From NCBI GenBank assembly GCA_039704465.1, contig JASFAU010000019.1, positions 434,001 to 498,000 of the forward strand: a stretch of 64,000 bases of DNA, written 5' to 3'. A program made the translations under genes and the position numbers. This DNA comes from Plasmodiophora brassicae (taxonomy: Eukaryota; Endomyxa; Phytomyxea; Plasmodiophorida; Plasmodiophoridae). The notes beneath the pieces are model-generated. The model saw only the letters and a list, made by a program, of their open reading frames with translations. It was not told the DNA's origin and made no database searches. Shown piece after piece: positions 52,873-63,305 of this stretch (the first letter of the stretch is position 1; each line of letters starts with the position of its first letter).

Positions 52873-54602
52873 TTATATAGACTGCATGGGCACCTCGAAC
52901 CCGGGCAGTTGCATCTCGGCCAGCAGGCCGATCGCGTTCCCGAACCCGACCAGCCGAATGTATTCCCCAGCTAACGGGCACACGTCGTTAGGCAGTGCAC
53001 GCAGCAGAAGTCGCCGGGGGTGATGCACGCTTACGTTGTTTCCCGCAGATCGTGAACAGAAACTCGCTGACCGCCCGTTTCAACGATGGCTGCCAACGAA
53101 AACGTCACACGTATCGGCACAGTACCATCCGGGCAGCCTTACGTTGAACGTTGTAATGTGCGTCCGAAGAATGGCCTTGAGAGGGACGTCCCCAGGTGGA
53201 AAGTCCTTGTCGTCATCGCTCTTGCATTCGTACCTGGCCAACAATTCAAAATTCTGCTGAAAGCACATGCGGATTCGCGAGCGTACTTCAGGTCAGTGTT
53301 GTCAGCCCATTCCTCCCCAAAGACGAAGCGTTTGGCGGTGCGCGCGACACCGTCGTTGGCGGCGCCCAGAAGTTCCAGAACGGTGAGAACAGGGACCAGG
53401 GCGTCCTCGACGTTGGACGTGTTGAATCGCGCTTGGATGTCAAGTATCGACAGGATGCGATGAACGACTTCGGTCTCAAACAACGGGCCCATCGACGGCG
53501 GATCGAAACAGAAGAAAATGTTGATGATATCTGCAAGGCAGAGTCGTAAGACGGTATTGGTGGAGCGAACCACATACGACTGGCACTACCGAGCATCAAC
53601 GCGAAGTGCTTCGTACGAGGCAGCTCGACTAACTGGGAATGGGGCAGTTGGAGAAGGTCGTTGCCGTCGGCCATCAGGAGCGTCAGGAGCGACGGCGTGA
53701 TCCGCTTCCAGACTGGCTGGCAGTCCGCCTGGCATTGTCGTGAGGATCCCAGCGCGAACAGGACGTGAAGCAGCTCAGCCAACGCGGAACACATCTCGGA
53801 ACAGACAGGCGAAGCCGCCGTTGCTAGCAGGCCCGGTTCGCAGACAGACGTACGGTTGGCGAAGACATCGGCCAGCAACGACACGGCGTTCATATTGTCC
53901 CTGAGCTCGCGTTGCACGTCGCCATCCAGTGTCATGTAGAACAGCAGCCGGCACAACGAGAACAGGACCTCATCCGTCGACGGTGACAGGTCGAGGCGCG
54001 CTATCAGGTCCAGCAACGCAACGTGTGCTCTGGGGACAACCAACATCAGAATGGCGGACTAACGCAGCCAATAGGTATTGACGACCGCTGGGCGTGAATG
54101 ACTGGCATAACATCGTTCTGGCGAATAATGCAGATATTGATCAGGACACGAATGGCCTGGTTCAGGACCGAATCCTGGCAGGAAGACGTCGGTAGTGGCG
54201 ACCGCAACGCGAGATCGAATATCATCGACACTGTCTGCAGCAGACCGAGGTTAGAACTCTGCAGGCGTTGTGGACATGTGCAGCATGGCCACCTGCTGAT
54301 CGACTAACGAGTCCAGTTCGGATCGGCATCGTGTCAGCAGTTTGATGCAGGACAGGGCACGGGCGGTGCCAATATCGTCGGGTTGACGGTGCCGAATGTA
54401 CTCCAGCAGGCGGCGCAGGGCGGTGTCGACCTCGCCAGGCGGGAAGCACTCCCGCATATCCATTCGATCTGGACGCGCGTCATGCTTTCATCAGTCGCCC
54501 GTACCCGATGCGTTCTGCCGACCCACCCTGGAACGACTTGACAAAGTTGGACATGGCCGACGACGCCGATGACGGCGATGCGGCCAGGTCATCGAGCACC
54601 AT
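52873..54602 (-). CDS. RIC8: RIC8/synembryn, G-alpha chaperone and exchange factor
   Basis: Eight exons: 54602-54527, 54468-54293, 54234-54086, 54029-53590, 53530-53287, 53233-53143, 53089-53035 and 52970-52873. All phases agree; 442 residues. RIC8 folds and activates heterotrimeric G-protein alpha subunits. Armadillo-type helices carry CRLLFYMTLDGDVQREL. Then come DIINIFFCFDPPSM, VPVLTVLELLGA, LKAILRTHITTFN and, across exon 7, SLKRAVSEFLFTICGKQ, matching the family's VKRVAAEFLFVLC. The last exon gives EYIRLVGFGNAIGLLAEM, the counterpart of the family's KYTGYGNAAGLLA. The usual acidic C-terminal extension is missing, so the protein ends about 90 residues early. Confidence 0.9.
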
Positions 54603-55093
54603 CGTCACAGCAGCGCGAGTCTAGTGGCTCCCGCCGGCGCATCCCCCTTTTTCGCCAAGGCGCCGTGTCGGTTCCGGTGGCAACGCCCATCGGCGGACGC
54701 CGTGGCGGTTCCGTCTCGATGACGAACACCTGTACATGGTGCCACCAATGACAAGAACAACGGCTGCGCGCTGCATAGGCTGACAGCAGCCATCACTTCG
54801 CGACGTTACGTGGCGACGATACCTCGAGGTGCTGCGTGTATATATATCAAGGAATGTGTTCGTATCCGTCAACAGATGGGTCCAGAGCGCTTCAGCGGAT
54901 TCCTTTTCTTGGGGCGCCCTGACATGTAACTCGGATCACGGATCCTGGTTTCGCAAATCGGTGCTGCTGCTGTTGGGGAAGAATGCAGGGAATACCTACC
55001 TAGTGCTGGTTAGTCACAGAGCCGGCTCTCGGAGATGGCACCTGTCGAACTTGTAGTCAGTCATCGAACGACGTGACTCGACGCACGCCAAAG
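54603..55093. other. Divergent spacer between RIC8 and Myb genes
   Basis: Small open frames exist but lack splice or domain support. By position it holds both promoters. Confidence 0.4.
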
Positions 55094-56089
55094 ATGGAGG
55101 CTCCTCCTCGCGATACGTGCGGCATTATCCCGTTCCCCGTTCTCGTAGGTCTGGCCAGCCGGAATCTGTATTCGACTTAATACGGTCAATAGCCTGTCCT
55201 CCTCCCTGAATCCGCGCTGGCTACTCATGTGGTCGCCAGAGCTGAACCCGAATGCAAGGACGAGCGGCGCTCATGGACCCGGGCGGAGGACATGAAGATC
55301 ATCAGCCTTGTTAAGGAACTGGGCACCAGGAAATGGGCCCAAGTGGGGAAACATTTTCCGAACCGTTCTGGGAAGCAGTGCCGCGAAAGGTGACGCCAAC
55401 CTACAAGCCCATACACGCAGATTCGTGACGTGGCCATGTCGACATCAGATGGCATAACCACCTGGACCCGTCTGTGATCAAAGCAAACTGGACCGCCGAA
55501 GAGGACGAAATCATCGTGTCGGAGCATAAACGCCTGGGGCCGCGCTGGAGCACCATCGCCAAGCTCCTCCCCGGGCGGACAGACAACGCGATCAAGAACA
55601 GGTGGAATTCCACCATACGACGGATCTGCGCCAGGAATCGACGACGGGTCAGACGGAGCAATGCTGACCAGGCGTTGTATCATGGACGGGAAAACGTTAG
55701 CGAATCTGTAAATGCAGGCGTCCTGTACAGGTGACGCCATCGTCCTCAGTTGTTCCCCCGAAGAGTATATCTCTGAAACATGCCGGTGCAGGTATTGTCT
55801 GGAGTGGCAACGCGACAATCCCGAAGAGGCGAAGAATCGCCCCGCTCCATCCTGGGGCCAACGTGAACCTGACGGTGCGCATCGAACGCACGGCAGCACT
55901 AACACGGCGCCGAGGAAGCCGGTACCGTTACACCCGAGAGGGAGCGTCACACCCAGCAACCCCGTCCCGTTGTCGCCCTGGGCCATGGCCTCGACGGAAA
56001 CGGACACGATCCCGTTCCTCAGGAACGACGTCTGCGAGGACGCATTCCAGATATTCAATTTGGACGCCGCCGCAGCGTTCCTTGTTTAA
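55094..56089 (+). CDS. R2R3 Myb transcription factor
   Basis: Exons 55094-55167, 55240-55389, 55449-55647 and 55718-56089, phases 2, 2 and 0, 264 residues. Two Myb repeats: [20 protein letters not shown] with [20 protein letters not shown], and [20 protein letters not shown] with [20 protein letters not shown] plus WNSTIRRI. The regularly spaced Trp residues are all present, with the first of R2 as SWT. The intron between RER and WHNHLDP falls in the usual third helix of R2. The C-terminal half is Pro/Thr-rich with a final hydrophobic patch. The first exon and the last junction rest on phase alone. Confidence 0.85.
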
Positions 56090-56467
56090 GCATTGTCCAG
56101 AGCCGCCTCCCGTCCCGTATAGAATACAGTCAACGTTCCGTTGAGGGCATGGGGCGCGAAAAACGACAGTAATTGGCCCGGCTTGACGACGCGGGACACG
56201 GCGACGCGGTCACGCGGTGCCACTGGCGTCATTCGGCAAAAGTGGGCGGGGGTGTTTAGTTTAGTTGGGTGCGTCTGGCAAACGAGTGCGAAAAATGGCA
56301 TTTTCCGAAATGCCATTTTTTACCATTTGGTTCCCAGTCCCATCTCGGAAAATGGAGATGCGTTGCCAGACGCCCGCTAGAAAAATGGCGTTTTGTCCTA
56401 CGGCTGAAACGGGCGTCGCGGACTCCGCAGGGGACAGGCCCGGCCGGGGCCGGCATTTCCATTTGCA

Positions 56468-56794
56468 ATGGTGGCGAGCGACAGCGTGTCGGCCAACTGG
56501 AAAGATGGCACCAAGTCCAAGTACTTGTTGCGCCAGCTGCAGAAACAAGCGGATCGCGGTAAGCGGGCTGGAAACAATTTTAAGAAAGAAGCTTGGACTG
56601 CGGCCTTGGCGAATTTCAACACCAAGTTCGGTGTTCAGTATTCACTGAGCCAGGTAAAAACCCACTTCGAATCGGTGAGCTCAACCTGTGGTGGAAAGTC
56701 TGGAGTTGCTGACCGTGTTGCGAAGCTGAAGACGAAGTTTGGCCATTTCCGAAGCCTGCTGGACCTGCAAGGACGTACAGGAACCTCAGGTTGA
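56468..56794 (+). CDS. Myb/SANT-like DNA-binding protein of the Harbinger element
   Basis: An intact 108-residue frame with the trihelix look of PIF/Harbinger ORF1 proteins: VSANWKDGTKSKYLLRQLQK, GKRAGNNFKKEAWTAALANF and YSLSQVKTHFES. In this superfamily the protein helps the transposase bind its ends and enter the nucleus. It overlaps the opposite-strand transposase. Confidence 0.75.
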   Translation: MVASDSVSANWKDGTKSKYLLRQLQKQADRGKRAGNNFKKEAWTAALANFNTKFGVQYSLSQVKTHFESVSSTCGGKSGVADRVAKLKTKFGHFRSLLDLQGRTGTSG

Positions 56795-57459
56795 AGGAGC
56801 AAACCGCCAGGACGTTTTGACTGACGAAGCTCTTGCGGTTCCTAAATGGTCGCTCCCTGTCTTTGGGCGGTCGACAAGGAATATGTGTTCCATCGAGAGC
56901 ACCTAAACAGTCCTTGAAGTACGGATACCATTTTCGATTGCGCCGTATCTCTCCTGGGATACGTCCAGGGTCAGGAAGCGAGATAACATCGGAACTAATC
57001 GCCACCAACGCTCGAAGCACCTCATTAAAACATCTGTCCACAAGGTCAGATAGCACGTTATGCATAGCTCATTGTACGTACGTACCGAGTTATAGTCCAA
57101 CCGCTGCGTTGAAAACGTTCCTGTGCATCGCGATTTGAAGCGGCATGACCAGCGATGAACAGGAATATGGCCAATTTTTCTTCGACCGACACCCATCGGC
57201 TCGGCCGGAGCAGGTCCTTGTCGAGTAGCAGAAGCTTGAGTTGATGAAACGTTTCAGGCTCCATGCGCATGACCTCTCGGAAGCGCCTGTGATTGCCCGC
57301 GAGAAGTTCATCAACCCACGCCTTTCCTGAAAGGCTAGACGTGCGGCGTGGCGTCTTCAACAGGTACATAACCGAGTACCATGCCGCCGCCACCATCAAC
57401 GGGAGTACCCCATGGTCGCCCAACACGGCGTGCGCGTCCGGCATTGGCGCTCGCTTCAA
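56616..57459 (-). pseudogene. Harbinger transposase, broken and truncated
   Basis: Two frames carry consecutive parts of a HARBI1-type nuclease. 57459-57058 has MRMEPETFHQLKLLL, SVEEKLAIFLFIAGHAASNR and ERFQRSGWTITRYV. 57065-56616 has ISLPDPGRIPGEIRRN and KDCLGALDGTHIPC with the first catalytic Asp, then FRNRKSFVSQNVLAVCSF. The region with the second Asp and the Glu is missing or scrambled. There is a frame change between the parts near 57060. Confidence 0.8.
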
Positions 57460-57700
57460 AATGCCATTTTTCGAAATTGAGCTCAGAGCTCAATCTCGAA
57501 AAATGGCATTTTCCAAAATCTGAAGATGGTTTGCCAGACGCTACAAAAATGTTATTTTTCAAGAAATGCCATTTTACTGAGAAAAATGCCATTTTTGGGC
57601 CAAAAATTGCGATTTTTCCGGTTGCCAGACGCACCCTTAGTTTAGTTTATTTGTGTTTCGCGCTTTTAACGCAGGCGCCTCGTGGGCGGGGGAGCCGCCG

Positions 57701-60175
57701 ATGCGGTCGGCGGGTACCGGGAGCGGTGGCCGTAAGCGGCGACGCATGGCGTCGTCGTCGTCGTCGTCGTCCGGGTCTATCGGCAGCGACGCGCACGCCG
57801 ACCGCACGGCCCGGATCATTGCCGAGCTGGACCGGGTGGTCGGGTGTCGTGGCCTGGCGGAACTGCACACGCACCTGATGGGGATGGGGGCCGCCGATCT
57901 CTGGCTGCGTATCATGACCGTCTACCTCCCCCGTGCGACGGCCTGTCGCGCGACCGACGCCTGGCGCAAACTGAAGCACGCGCTCGGCGTCCTGTTCCCC
58001 GATAGACCGTCCAAGGACGCCGCCGCCGCCTGCCTCAGAGCAAGGATCGAGTCGCTGCAGGCGAAATGCACCAATACGGGCTGCCGTCATGAGGTCGACC
58101 TTGACGATTCGCTGATCGGACAGCTGGAGCGACGGGCGGGGCAGGAACGTATCTCGTTCGTCGCGGACCATTTCACGAACGACGTCGTATTCCCCGAGGA
58201 TACCCTCGTCCAGATCTGCAACATTGAAACGGGCGTTGCGGATGTGACCTTTCGTCAGGATATGCGGCGGTATCTCCTGGAAGGCCTGTTCAACAACTCG
58301 ACGTCCAGCAACGGCGCAAACGTCAACGGGCTGTTCAACGAGTACGTGTATCTGAATGCGCGAAGGAAGACGCTCTGCTGGGCCGTGGGGTTGCGGAACG
58401 AGCACATCGCAGACCTGGTCGTCGGCAGCGATCGCAGCAATGGCAGCTTCCGGGCGCTGGTCTCGAACTGGTTTCAGTTCCTCGGGAAGGACGGTGATGC
58501 TCCTGGTCATCACGACATTGTGCAGGTGTTCCGGGGAAAGGTACTGAGCTCTGGGCGAAATCGTTTGTCGCCGCGATCTGACTGGAAGTCAGTTCACGCC
58601 CCAGTTCTATCCGATGCGCTTCGCCGCCAAGGATTGCATATACGAGCAGCGACCGGAGGTTCTGGGCATCTTGCTGAACACGGTCCTGGGCCGTTATGAT
58701 CGCGCGGGCGTGAACTACGTGGAGATGTCTGTCGGGTCAAGTGACGTCATGAACTTAACGATCATGGACAACGTGGTCAGGAAGTCGTTCAGCTCGCCGC
58801 TGGTCAACTTGAGGAATCGAAAGCGCGGGCAGGCGGGCGTTGCCGGGGACGAACCTTCCGAAGGCGACGTGGAGGATCTGCCAGATGCATCCTCTGAATC
58901 GGAAAAGGAAATGCCCGGTACGCTCTGTAATGAGGATGGCGCTCGCACTCTGACTTCTGCTGTAGAGATTTCGATATCTGGAGACCCATGTAGAAGCCAA
59001 CCCCGGCCTGTATGGCGGAAGTATTTCGGCGTGTACCATAACAAGCCGAGAGGGCTGACGTTCACTCTGCTGATGGCGTTCAAGCGCAACAGCAGCAGTG
59101 TTCGGCTTCCCACAAAGTATCGGTCACTGACGGACATCGAGTTCAATGCGCTGTCCGAAGGCAGCGCCCTTGAGCGCCTGTTACAATTCGTCAAGAGCGT
59201 GCCACTCGACGCTAGCCTACAGGACCTCGCTAAAGAACTCTGCAGCAAGAAATCAATCGAGAGCATGTTTGCAGACGAACTGAGGAAGGGTCAGTCCATC
59301 CTGTTTCTGGTTTCCCAAACCCCGCATCTGACACGGTTCGTCTGATAGCACAAGAGTTCCTTGACGTGCTGCACGACGATGGTTCCAGTAGGGACCTGCA
59401 TCGGTATTGGAAGCACTTGCTCGTTGGCCTCGATGTGGTGGGTGACGAGATGGGCTATCCGTACATTCCGCTCACCCATCCCACGTTTCTCAGTATCGTC
59501 CGGTACTTCCGCGACAACGGGCGCCGGACGTTCGGAATGCGAATCCATGCCGGCGAGAGCGTTCCACGGCCGCCAAGCTCTGCGTTCCCAGCGCCGTCGC
59601 CTAATCCTGGCCAACGCACCCTTCAACGTGCGTTTGAGTTGCATATGCGTGTCCTGATGACGAGCATCCGGATGCTGTATGAAGCAATTGGAGCACCGCC
59701 TGCTGGACACCCATCTGCGCTCATCCGCATCGGCCATGGCGTCGCCTTTCTGCACTTGGCAGACGACTCAGAAGTACGAGGGTCGGCACTCCCCGACTTG
59801 GATTGCGCGCCGGCAGATGACGACGACCTGATCCTGTCCTTGCGGAAGTTCCGCCAGTTCTGCCGCACGAATAGCATCGTGTTCGAGTTGAACCCGACAA
59901 GCAACGACGCGCTACTGTTCGACAGCGTCGTAGACGATAAACCGGAGAACCAGCGTACGCTGCGGCGGTTCCTGAACCTGCATATCCCAGTGACGCTGTG
60001 CACCGACGATGACGGCGTCTGGGCGATCCACAAATGCAAAGACCACTACAGCCACATCTCTGTCGCTCACGAGTACTGCGAGGCCATCATGCGCGGCGAG
60101 ATCCAGACCAAGCAGGAGCTCGAAGCCATGGTCAAATCAGGTCGGCAGGCTGCATTCGTCACTGTGAAAATGTAG
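57701..60175 (+). CDS. Adenosine deaminase-like metallohydrolase with a long insert
   Basis: Exons 57701-58540, 58593-59289 and 59349-60175, phases 0 and 1, 787 residues. The fold is that of adenosine/AMP deaminases (metal-dependent TIM barrel): the metal site LAELHTHLMGMG, GMRIHAGESV (His-Ala-Gly-Glu with the catalytic Glu), LIRIGHGVAF, IVFELNPTSNDALL and IPVTLCTDDDGVW with the zinc-ligand Asp. The usual length is about 350-500, so roughly 300 residues are extra; the acidic/Ser stretch around DEPSEGDVEDLPDASSESEK is part of this insert. No signal peptide is seen, so a cytosolic enzyme is likely. The frame upstream of the ATG is derived from the retroposon. Substrate may be adenosine, a derivative, or unrelated. 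Confidence 0.85.
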
Positions 60176-60872
60176 CAGTCTTCCGACGACCGCTGCTCCA
60201 TACTCTGATTGCTTTAGGAGCAGCGACGGACGTCATTGCACAGCGAGGCGGAAACTGCCCAATGAATAGCGGTACTGTTGGTCACACAGGTGCAGGCGGG
60301 CGAACGTGCCGGAGCCGGTCCTGGGATAGACCCATTGGGAGAGCCAGTCGCAATACGCTTAGGGGTCGGCCGAGACAAGGATGTAGTGCCAGATCGCGGC
60401 AAGGGTATAGTGGTCGTGCAATGCAGTCATGAGTCCAGCGCGGAATGGAAGAGCGACACCAAAACCATGTCGACGATCGCGCCTCTTCGTTAGCGCTATG
60501 CTACGGTCGACGTGCACTGCCGTGTACGGCTGTAAGTCCAACTGGCGGACGTGCCGTTGGAACACCAACAGAGCAACAATCTGAATTGCAGAGCGACAAG
60601 ATGACACAGTGGGTCGCAGCGGCACGTTAATGCGTTTACGTCGATGCAGCGAAGTCGTTGACTATGCCATCGATAAACTCGCCGTGAAACCCACCTGCCG
60701 TTCTTCTTCGATCGCAAGCTGTCCACGTGCTGACTGGCAATGGCCGACGACTATCGCGAACATGTCCTCGGCCTGGGACCGTGTCGCTTGAACAACGGGT
60801 AATACTGGATCTATGCAAACTCGATCGCTCGAGCGATTTGTGACAAACGATGCACAGCTGAAATCGTTTGTA
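60176..60872. other. Unassigned spacer
   Basis: Short frames on the minus strand vaguely recall retroelement polymerase text, but no motif is solid. No gene is called. The stretch separates two convergent genes. Confidence 0.35.
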
Positions 60873-62483
60873 TTACCACAGCAGCCAGCGAAGTGAGGTG
60901 AGCCTCTTCATGAGCCTCTTCAGCGTCCCGTGGCGAGGCTTCAGCAGCGATACGATTGGTTGATAGCGACTTGCCTTGGCAATGTCCAAGGGCGTCCTCT
61001 GAAAACTGTCTTCAACATTGATGCTGATCGAGGGTAGCGCCACTAACAGCTCCACGATATCGGGGCGGTTCAGTGCAGTCGCCAAGTGGAGCGGTGTCAT
61101 CTGGAGCGAGTCGGCCGCGTTGACGTCGATGCCGGGGACCCTTAACAACAGCTCAACGTGCGCGCGGGAGCGCATCGTGGCCTTGTGCAGAGGGGTCTGC
61201 TGCTGACCATCGCGCGCATTGACATCGACACCAGGGGCCATCAGCAGTAACTGGACAGTGCGAATGCGACCAGCCTGGATCGCCCTATGCAGAGGAGTCA
61301 TCTGATGCTGATCACGGGCATTGACATCGATCCTGGGGGCCTTCAGCAGCAACGCCACGATGGCATGACGGATTCCCGGCGGCTTGAGCAGCAATTCGAT
61401 GTCCCCATCTCTGGAAAACACGGCCTCATGTAGAGGCGTCATTTCGTGCACGTCACGGGCGTTGATGTCGACATCGCCGATTTGTAGCAGCGCCTCGACA
61501 GCCTGAAGGGTGCCCCTGTACACTAAATCGTGCAGCGGCGTGCGTTCGTACATGTCTCTCGCGCTGACGTCAACGCCAGACGCGTTCAGCAGCAGGTTGA
61601 TTACGACGTGGCTGTTGGGGTTTCTGACCCAGTGCAATGCGGTCCTGTTGGTCGTGTCGCGCGCATTCACGTCGATCCCGCGAGCACGTAACAGCATCTC
61701 AACGACGCGCGCCTGGCCGGTGAAGACGGCCTCGTGCAGGGGCGTCCTCTTGAACGTCGCGCTGCAGCTGCAGGCGTTCACATCGATCCCCGGCAGGCTG
61801 ACCAGCAGCTGGACGATCAGTTCCTCCTTGTACGCGACGGCCCAGTTCAGCAAGTTCAGGTGGGCGACCCACGGCGCTTGATTGACGAAGCCGACCCCGT
61901 CCTGGACGACGAGAGCGTACCGGAGCCGACGCCATAGCGATCTCTGGCCGTCCATTCGTGCGAAGTGACAGAGCCGGACGATGCCCATGACGTAATGAAG
62001 AACGTCCGCGTGCATTGTCGCGGCAATCATAGCTATGTCGTCCCGTGCACGTTTCGTGGACGCGACAGCGACCAAGAGCGACCGCATATCGAGGAAATCA
62101 GCGGCGATCAACAGTCGGCACAGCGTATCGCCCGTTAACGCCGCCAACCTGTTCTCGACCCATTCCAAGGCGAGGTCGACCTATAAACCGGGATCATCCA
62201 TCAGGGGGATCCTGGCGCAGAACTGCGAATGTGACAGAACCTCCTCGACAGCGGTTGCGTTCATGAACTCCACGATCAGCTGCAACTCGCTACTGGCAAT
62301 GTTCGGCACCTGAACGCGACCCACGCGATCGCCAAGGTCGCCGATCAAACCGTCGAGCACTTTGGAATGGGACGCCGCCGTCCAGGCGTCCACGGCATAG
62401 TCGACGTCAGCGTCGCTGGCCGAGCGCAGCGTGATGATCAACGCATCAACACGGCCACTGAGCCCGACGATGACCATGATCAT
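60873..62483 (-). CDS. Skp1-like and ankyrin-repeat fusion protein
   Basis: Exons 62483-62241 and 62180-60873 join in phase 0 across a 60-nt intron that hides an in-frame TAG; 516 residues. The start may lie further upstream (ATG at 62531). The N-terminal 150 residues resemble Skp1/BTB: IITLRSASDADVDYAVDAWT, VPNIASSELQLIVEFMN and, after the intron, LALEWVENRL with CRLLIAADFLDMRSLL, the counterpart of Skp1's ILAANYLDIKSLL. Eight or so ankyrin repeats follow, most with the string GIDVNARD, for example RTPLHEAVFTGQARVVEMLL. The adaptor/ankyrin pairing suggests a ubiquitin-ligase subunit that bypasses a separate substrate receptor. That role is inferred. Confidence 0.8.
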
Positions 62484-63049
62484 GAAGGACACCGGTGTTC
62501 CGGCCGGACGAACGGGCCTCCTGAACGACATCCCAGGCACCCGTTGTTGCTTCTTGCGTCCGCCAGACACGTCCTCGCCGGCCAAACTGGCCCAGCAAAA
62601 ACTCCGAGGGATGTCCCTACGGAATCCGAGACGTGCAGCACACTCCTCGTGCGCGGAATGCCTACACGGTCTCATGAAGCGGGCGCCGGTGCACGCTCAT
62701 CGCATACGTAGATGTCAATACACTCGGGGGATACAGCAGCTTTCGACGAAATGGATGGCTCCCCGTGTACACAGCCTTGAACGGGGGCGCGTGGCCACAG
62801 GTTGCTGGTCACGTGGAGACGGCAGTGTCATGGCCTTAGGTGATACGGCAGGCACAGCGCGTCTATCGCCATCGTCCTGATGTTGCCATGGGCCCATTCC
62901 AAGTCGTGGTATCAGCCGTAACTAGATGGAGTTGCTCTATCGTCTCTGTGACGTCAGAACTTGTTCGCGACCTGGCTCGAGCTTGTCGAACCGGTTTCCA
63001 CTTCTACGCAACTACATAGGTAGGTGGGCGGTTCGAACGTCATGCGTTG
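62484..63049. other. Spacer before member E promoter
   Basis: No exon is supported beyond the possible upstream start of the Skp1-like gene. Open frames lack domains. Confidence 0.35.
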
Positions 63050-63181
63050 CTAAAAATAGTTTCGCAGTTGTCCGTTCACGTCGGTCGACACTTCGGTCGA
63101 CACGAACCCCGTCCACGGCACAGACGGACATGACTGGCGCTGATCTAAAAACGGGTCTCGGTTCGACAATCCTATTTCTGG
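63050..63181. promoter_or_regulatory. Three MEF2-like sites upstream of member E
   Basis: A perfect site CTAAAAATAG lies at 63050-63059. Two weaker words, CTAAAAACGG (63145-63154) and CTATTTCTGG (63172-63181), start 27 bp apart and face each other as in B and C. They are 125-260 bp upstream of the start codon. Confidence 0.55.
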
Positions 63182-63305
63182 ACACGCCAAGTGTCGGTCT
63201 GGACGGCCGCACTGGTCACGGCAAACGCCGCGCCGGACACGTTCAATCTGCAAATCGCTTCGTCTGTGCAACATCGATCGAAAGCCACCCCATTGACTAC
63301 ACGCC

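Larger units (their letters stand above)
56267..57636. mobile_element. PIF/Harbinger DNA transposon with 15-bp terminal inverted repeats
   Basis: Perfect 15-bp ends GGGTGCGTCTGGCAA (56267-56281) and its reverse complement (57622-57636) delimit 1370 bp. Subterminal regions on both sides carry many copies of AAAATGGCATTTT or its near-palindromic variants, likely transposase binding sites. The interior has the two genes typical of the superfamily, a Myb/SANT-like DNA-binding protein (plus) and a DDE nuclease (minus), tail to tail and overlapping. The nuclease is truncated, so the copy is probably non-autonomous. Confidence 0.88.
56253..57681 (-). mobile_element. Second tiny retroposon, split by the Harbinger element
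   Basis: On the minus strand the core GGCGCCTGCGTTAAAAGCGC and CGAAACACAAATAAACTAAA starts at about 57681, and its (CTAAA)n tail continues on the far side of the DNA transposon (56266-56253). The whole is bracketed by identical 11-bp repeats GTGGGCGGGGG at 56242-56252 and 57682-57692, a target duplication. The DNA transposon therefore jumped into the tail of an older retroposon. Confidence 0.75.

Noticed and set aside
57653..57700. N-terminal extension of the adenosine-deaminase-like frame
   Set aside because: These codons come from the retroposon and have no ATG before 57701; a similar frame appears next to the other retroposon copy at 49658.
60214..60726. Retroelement polymerase remnant on the minus strand
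   Set aside because: Only scattered residues resemble such proteins; no block of a known motif can be read.
62181..62183. In-frame TAG between the Skp1-like and ankyrin frames, possible nonsense mutation
   Set aside because: A 60-nt GT-AG intron (62240-62181) removes it, joins both parts in phase and fits the Skp1 fold.
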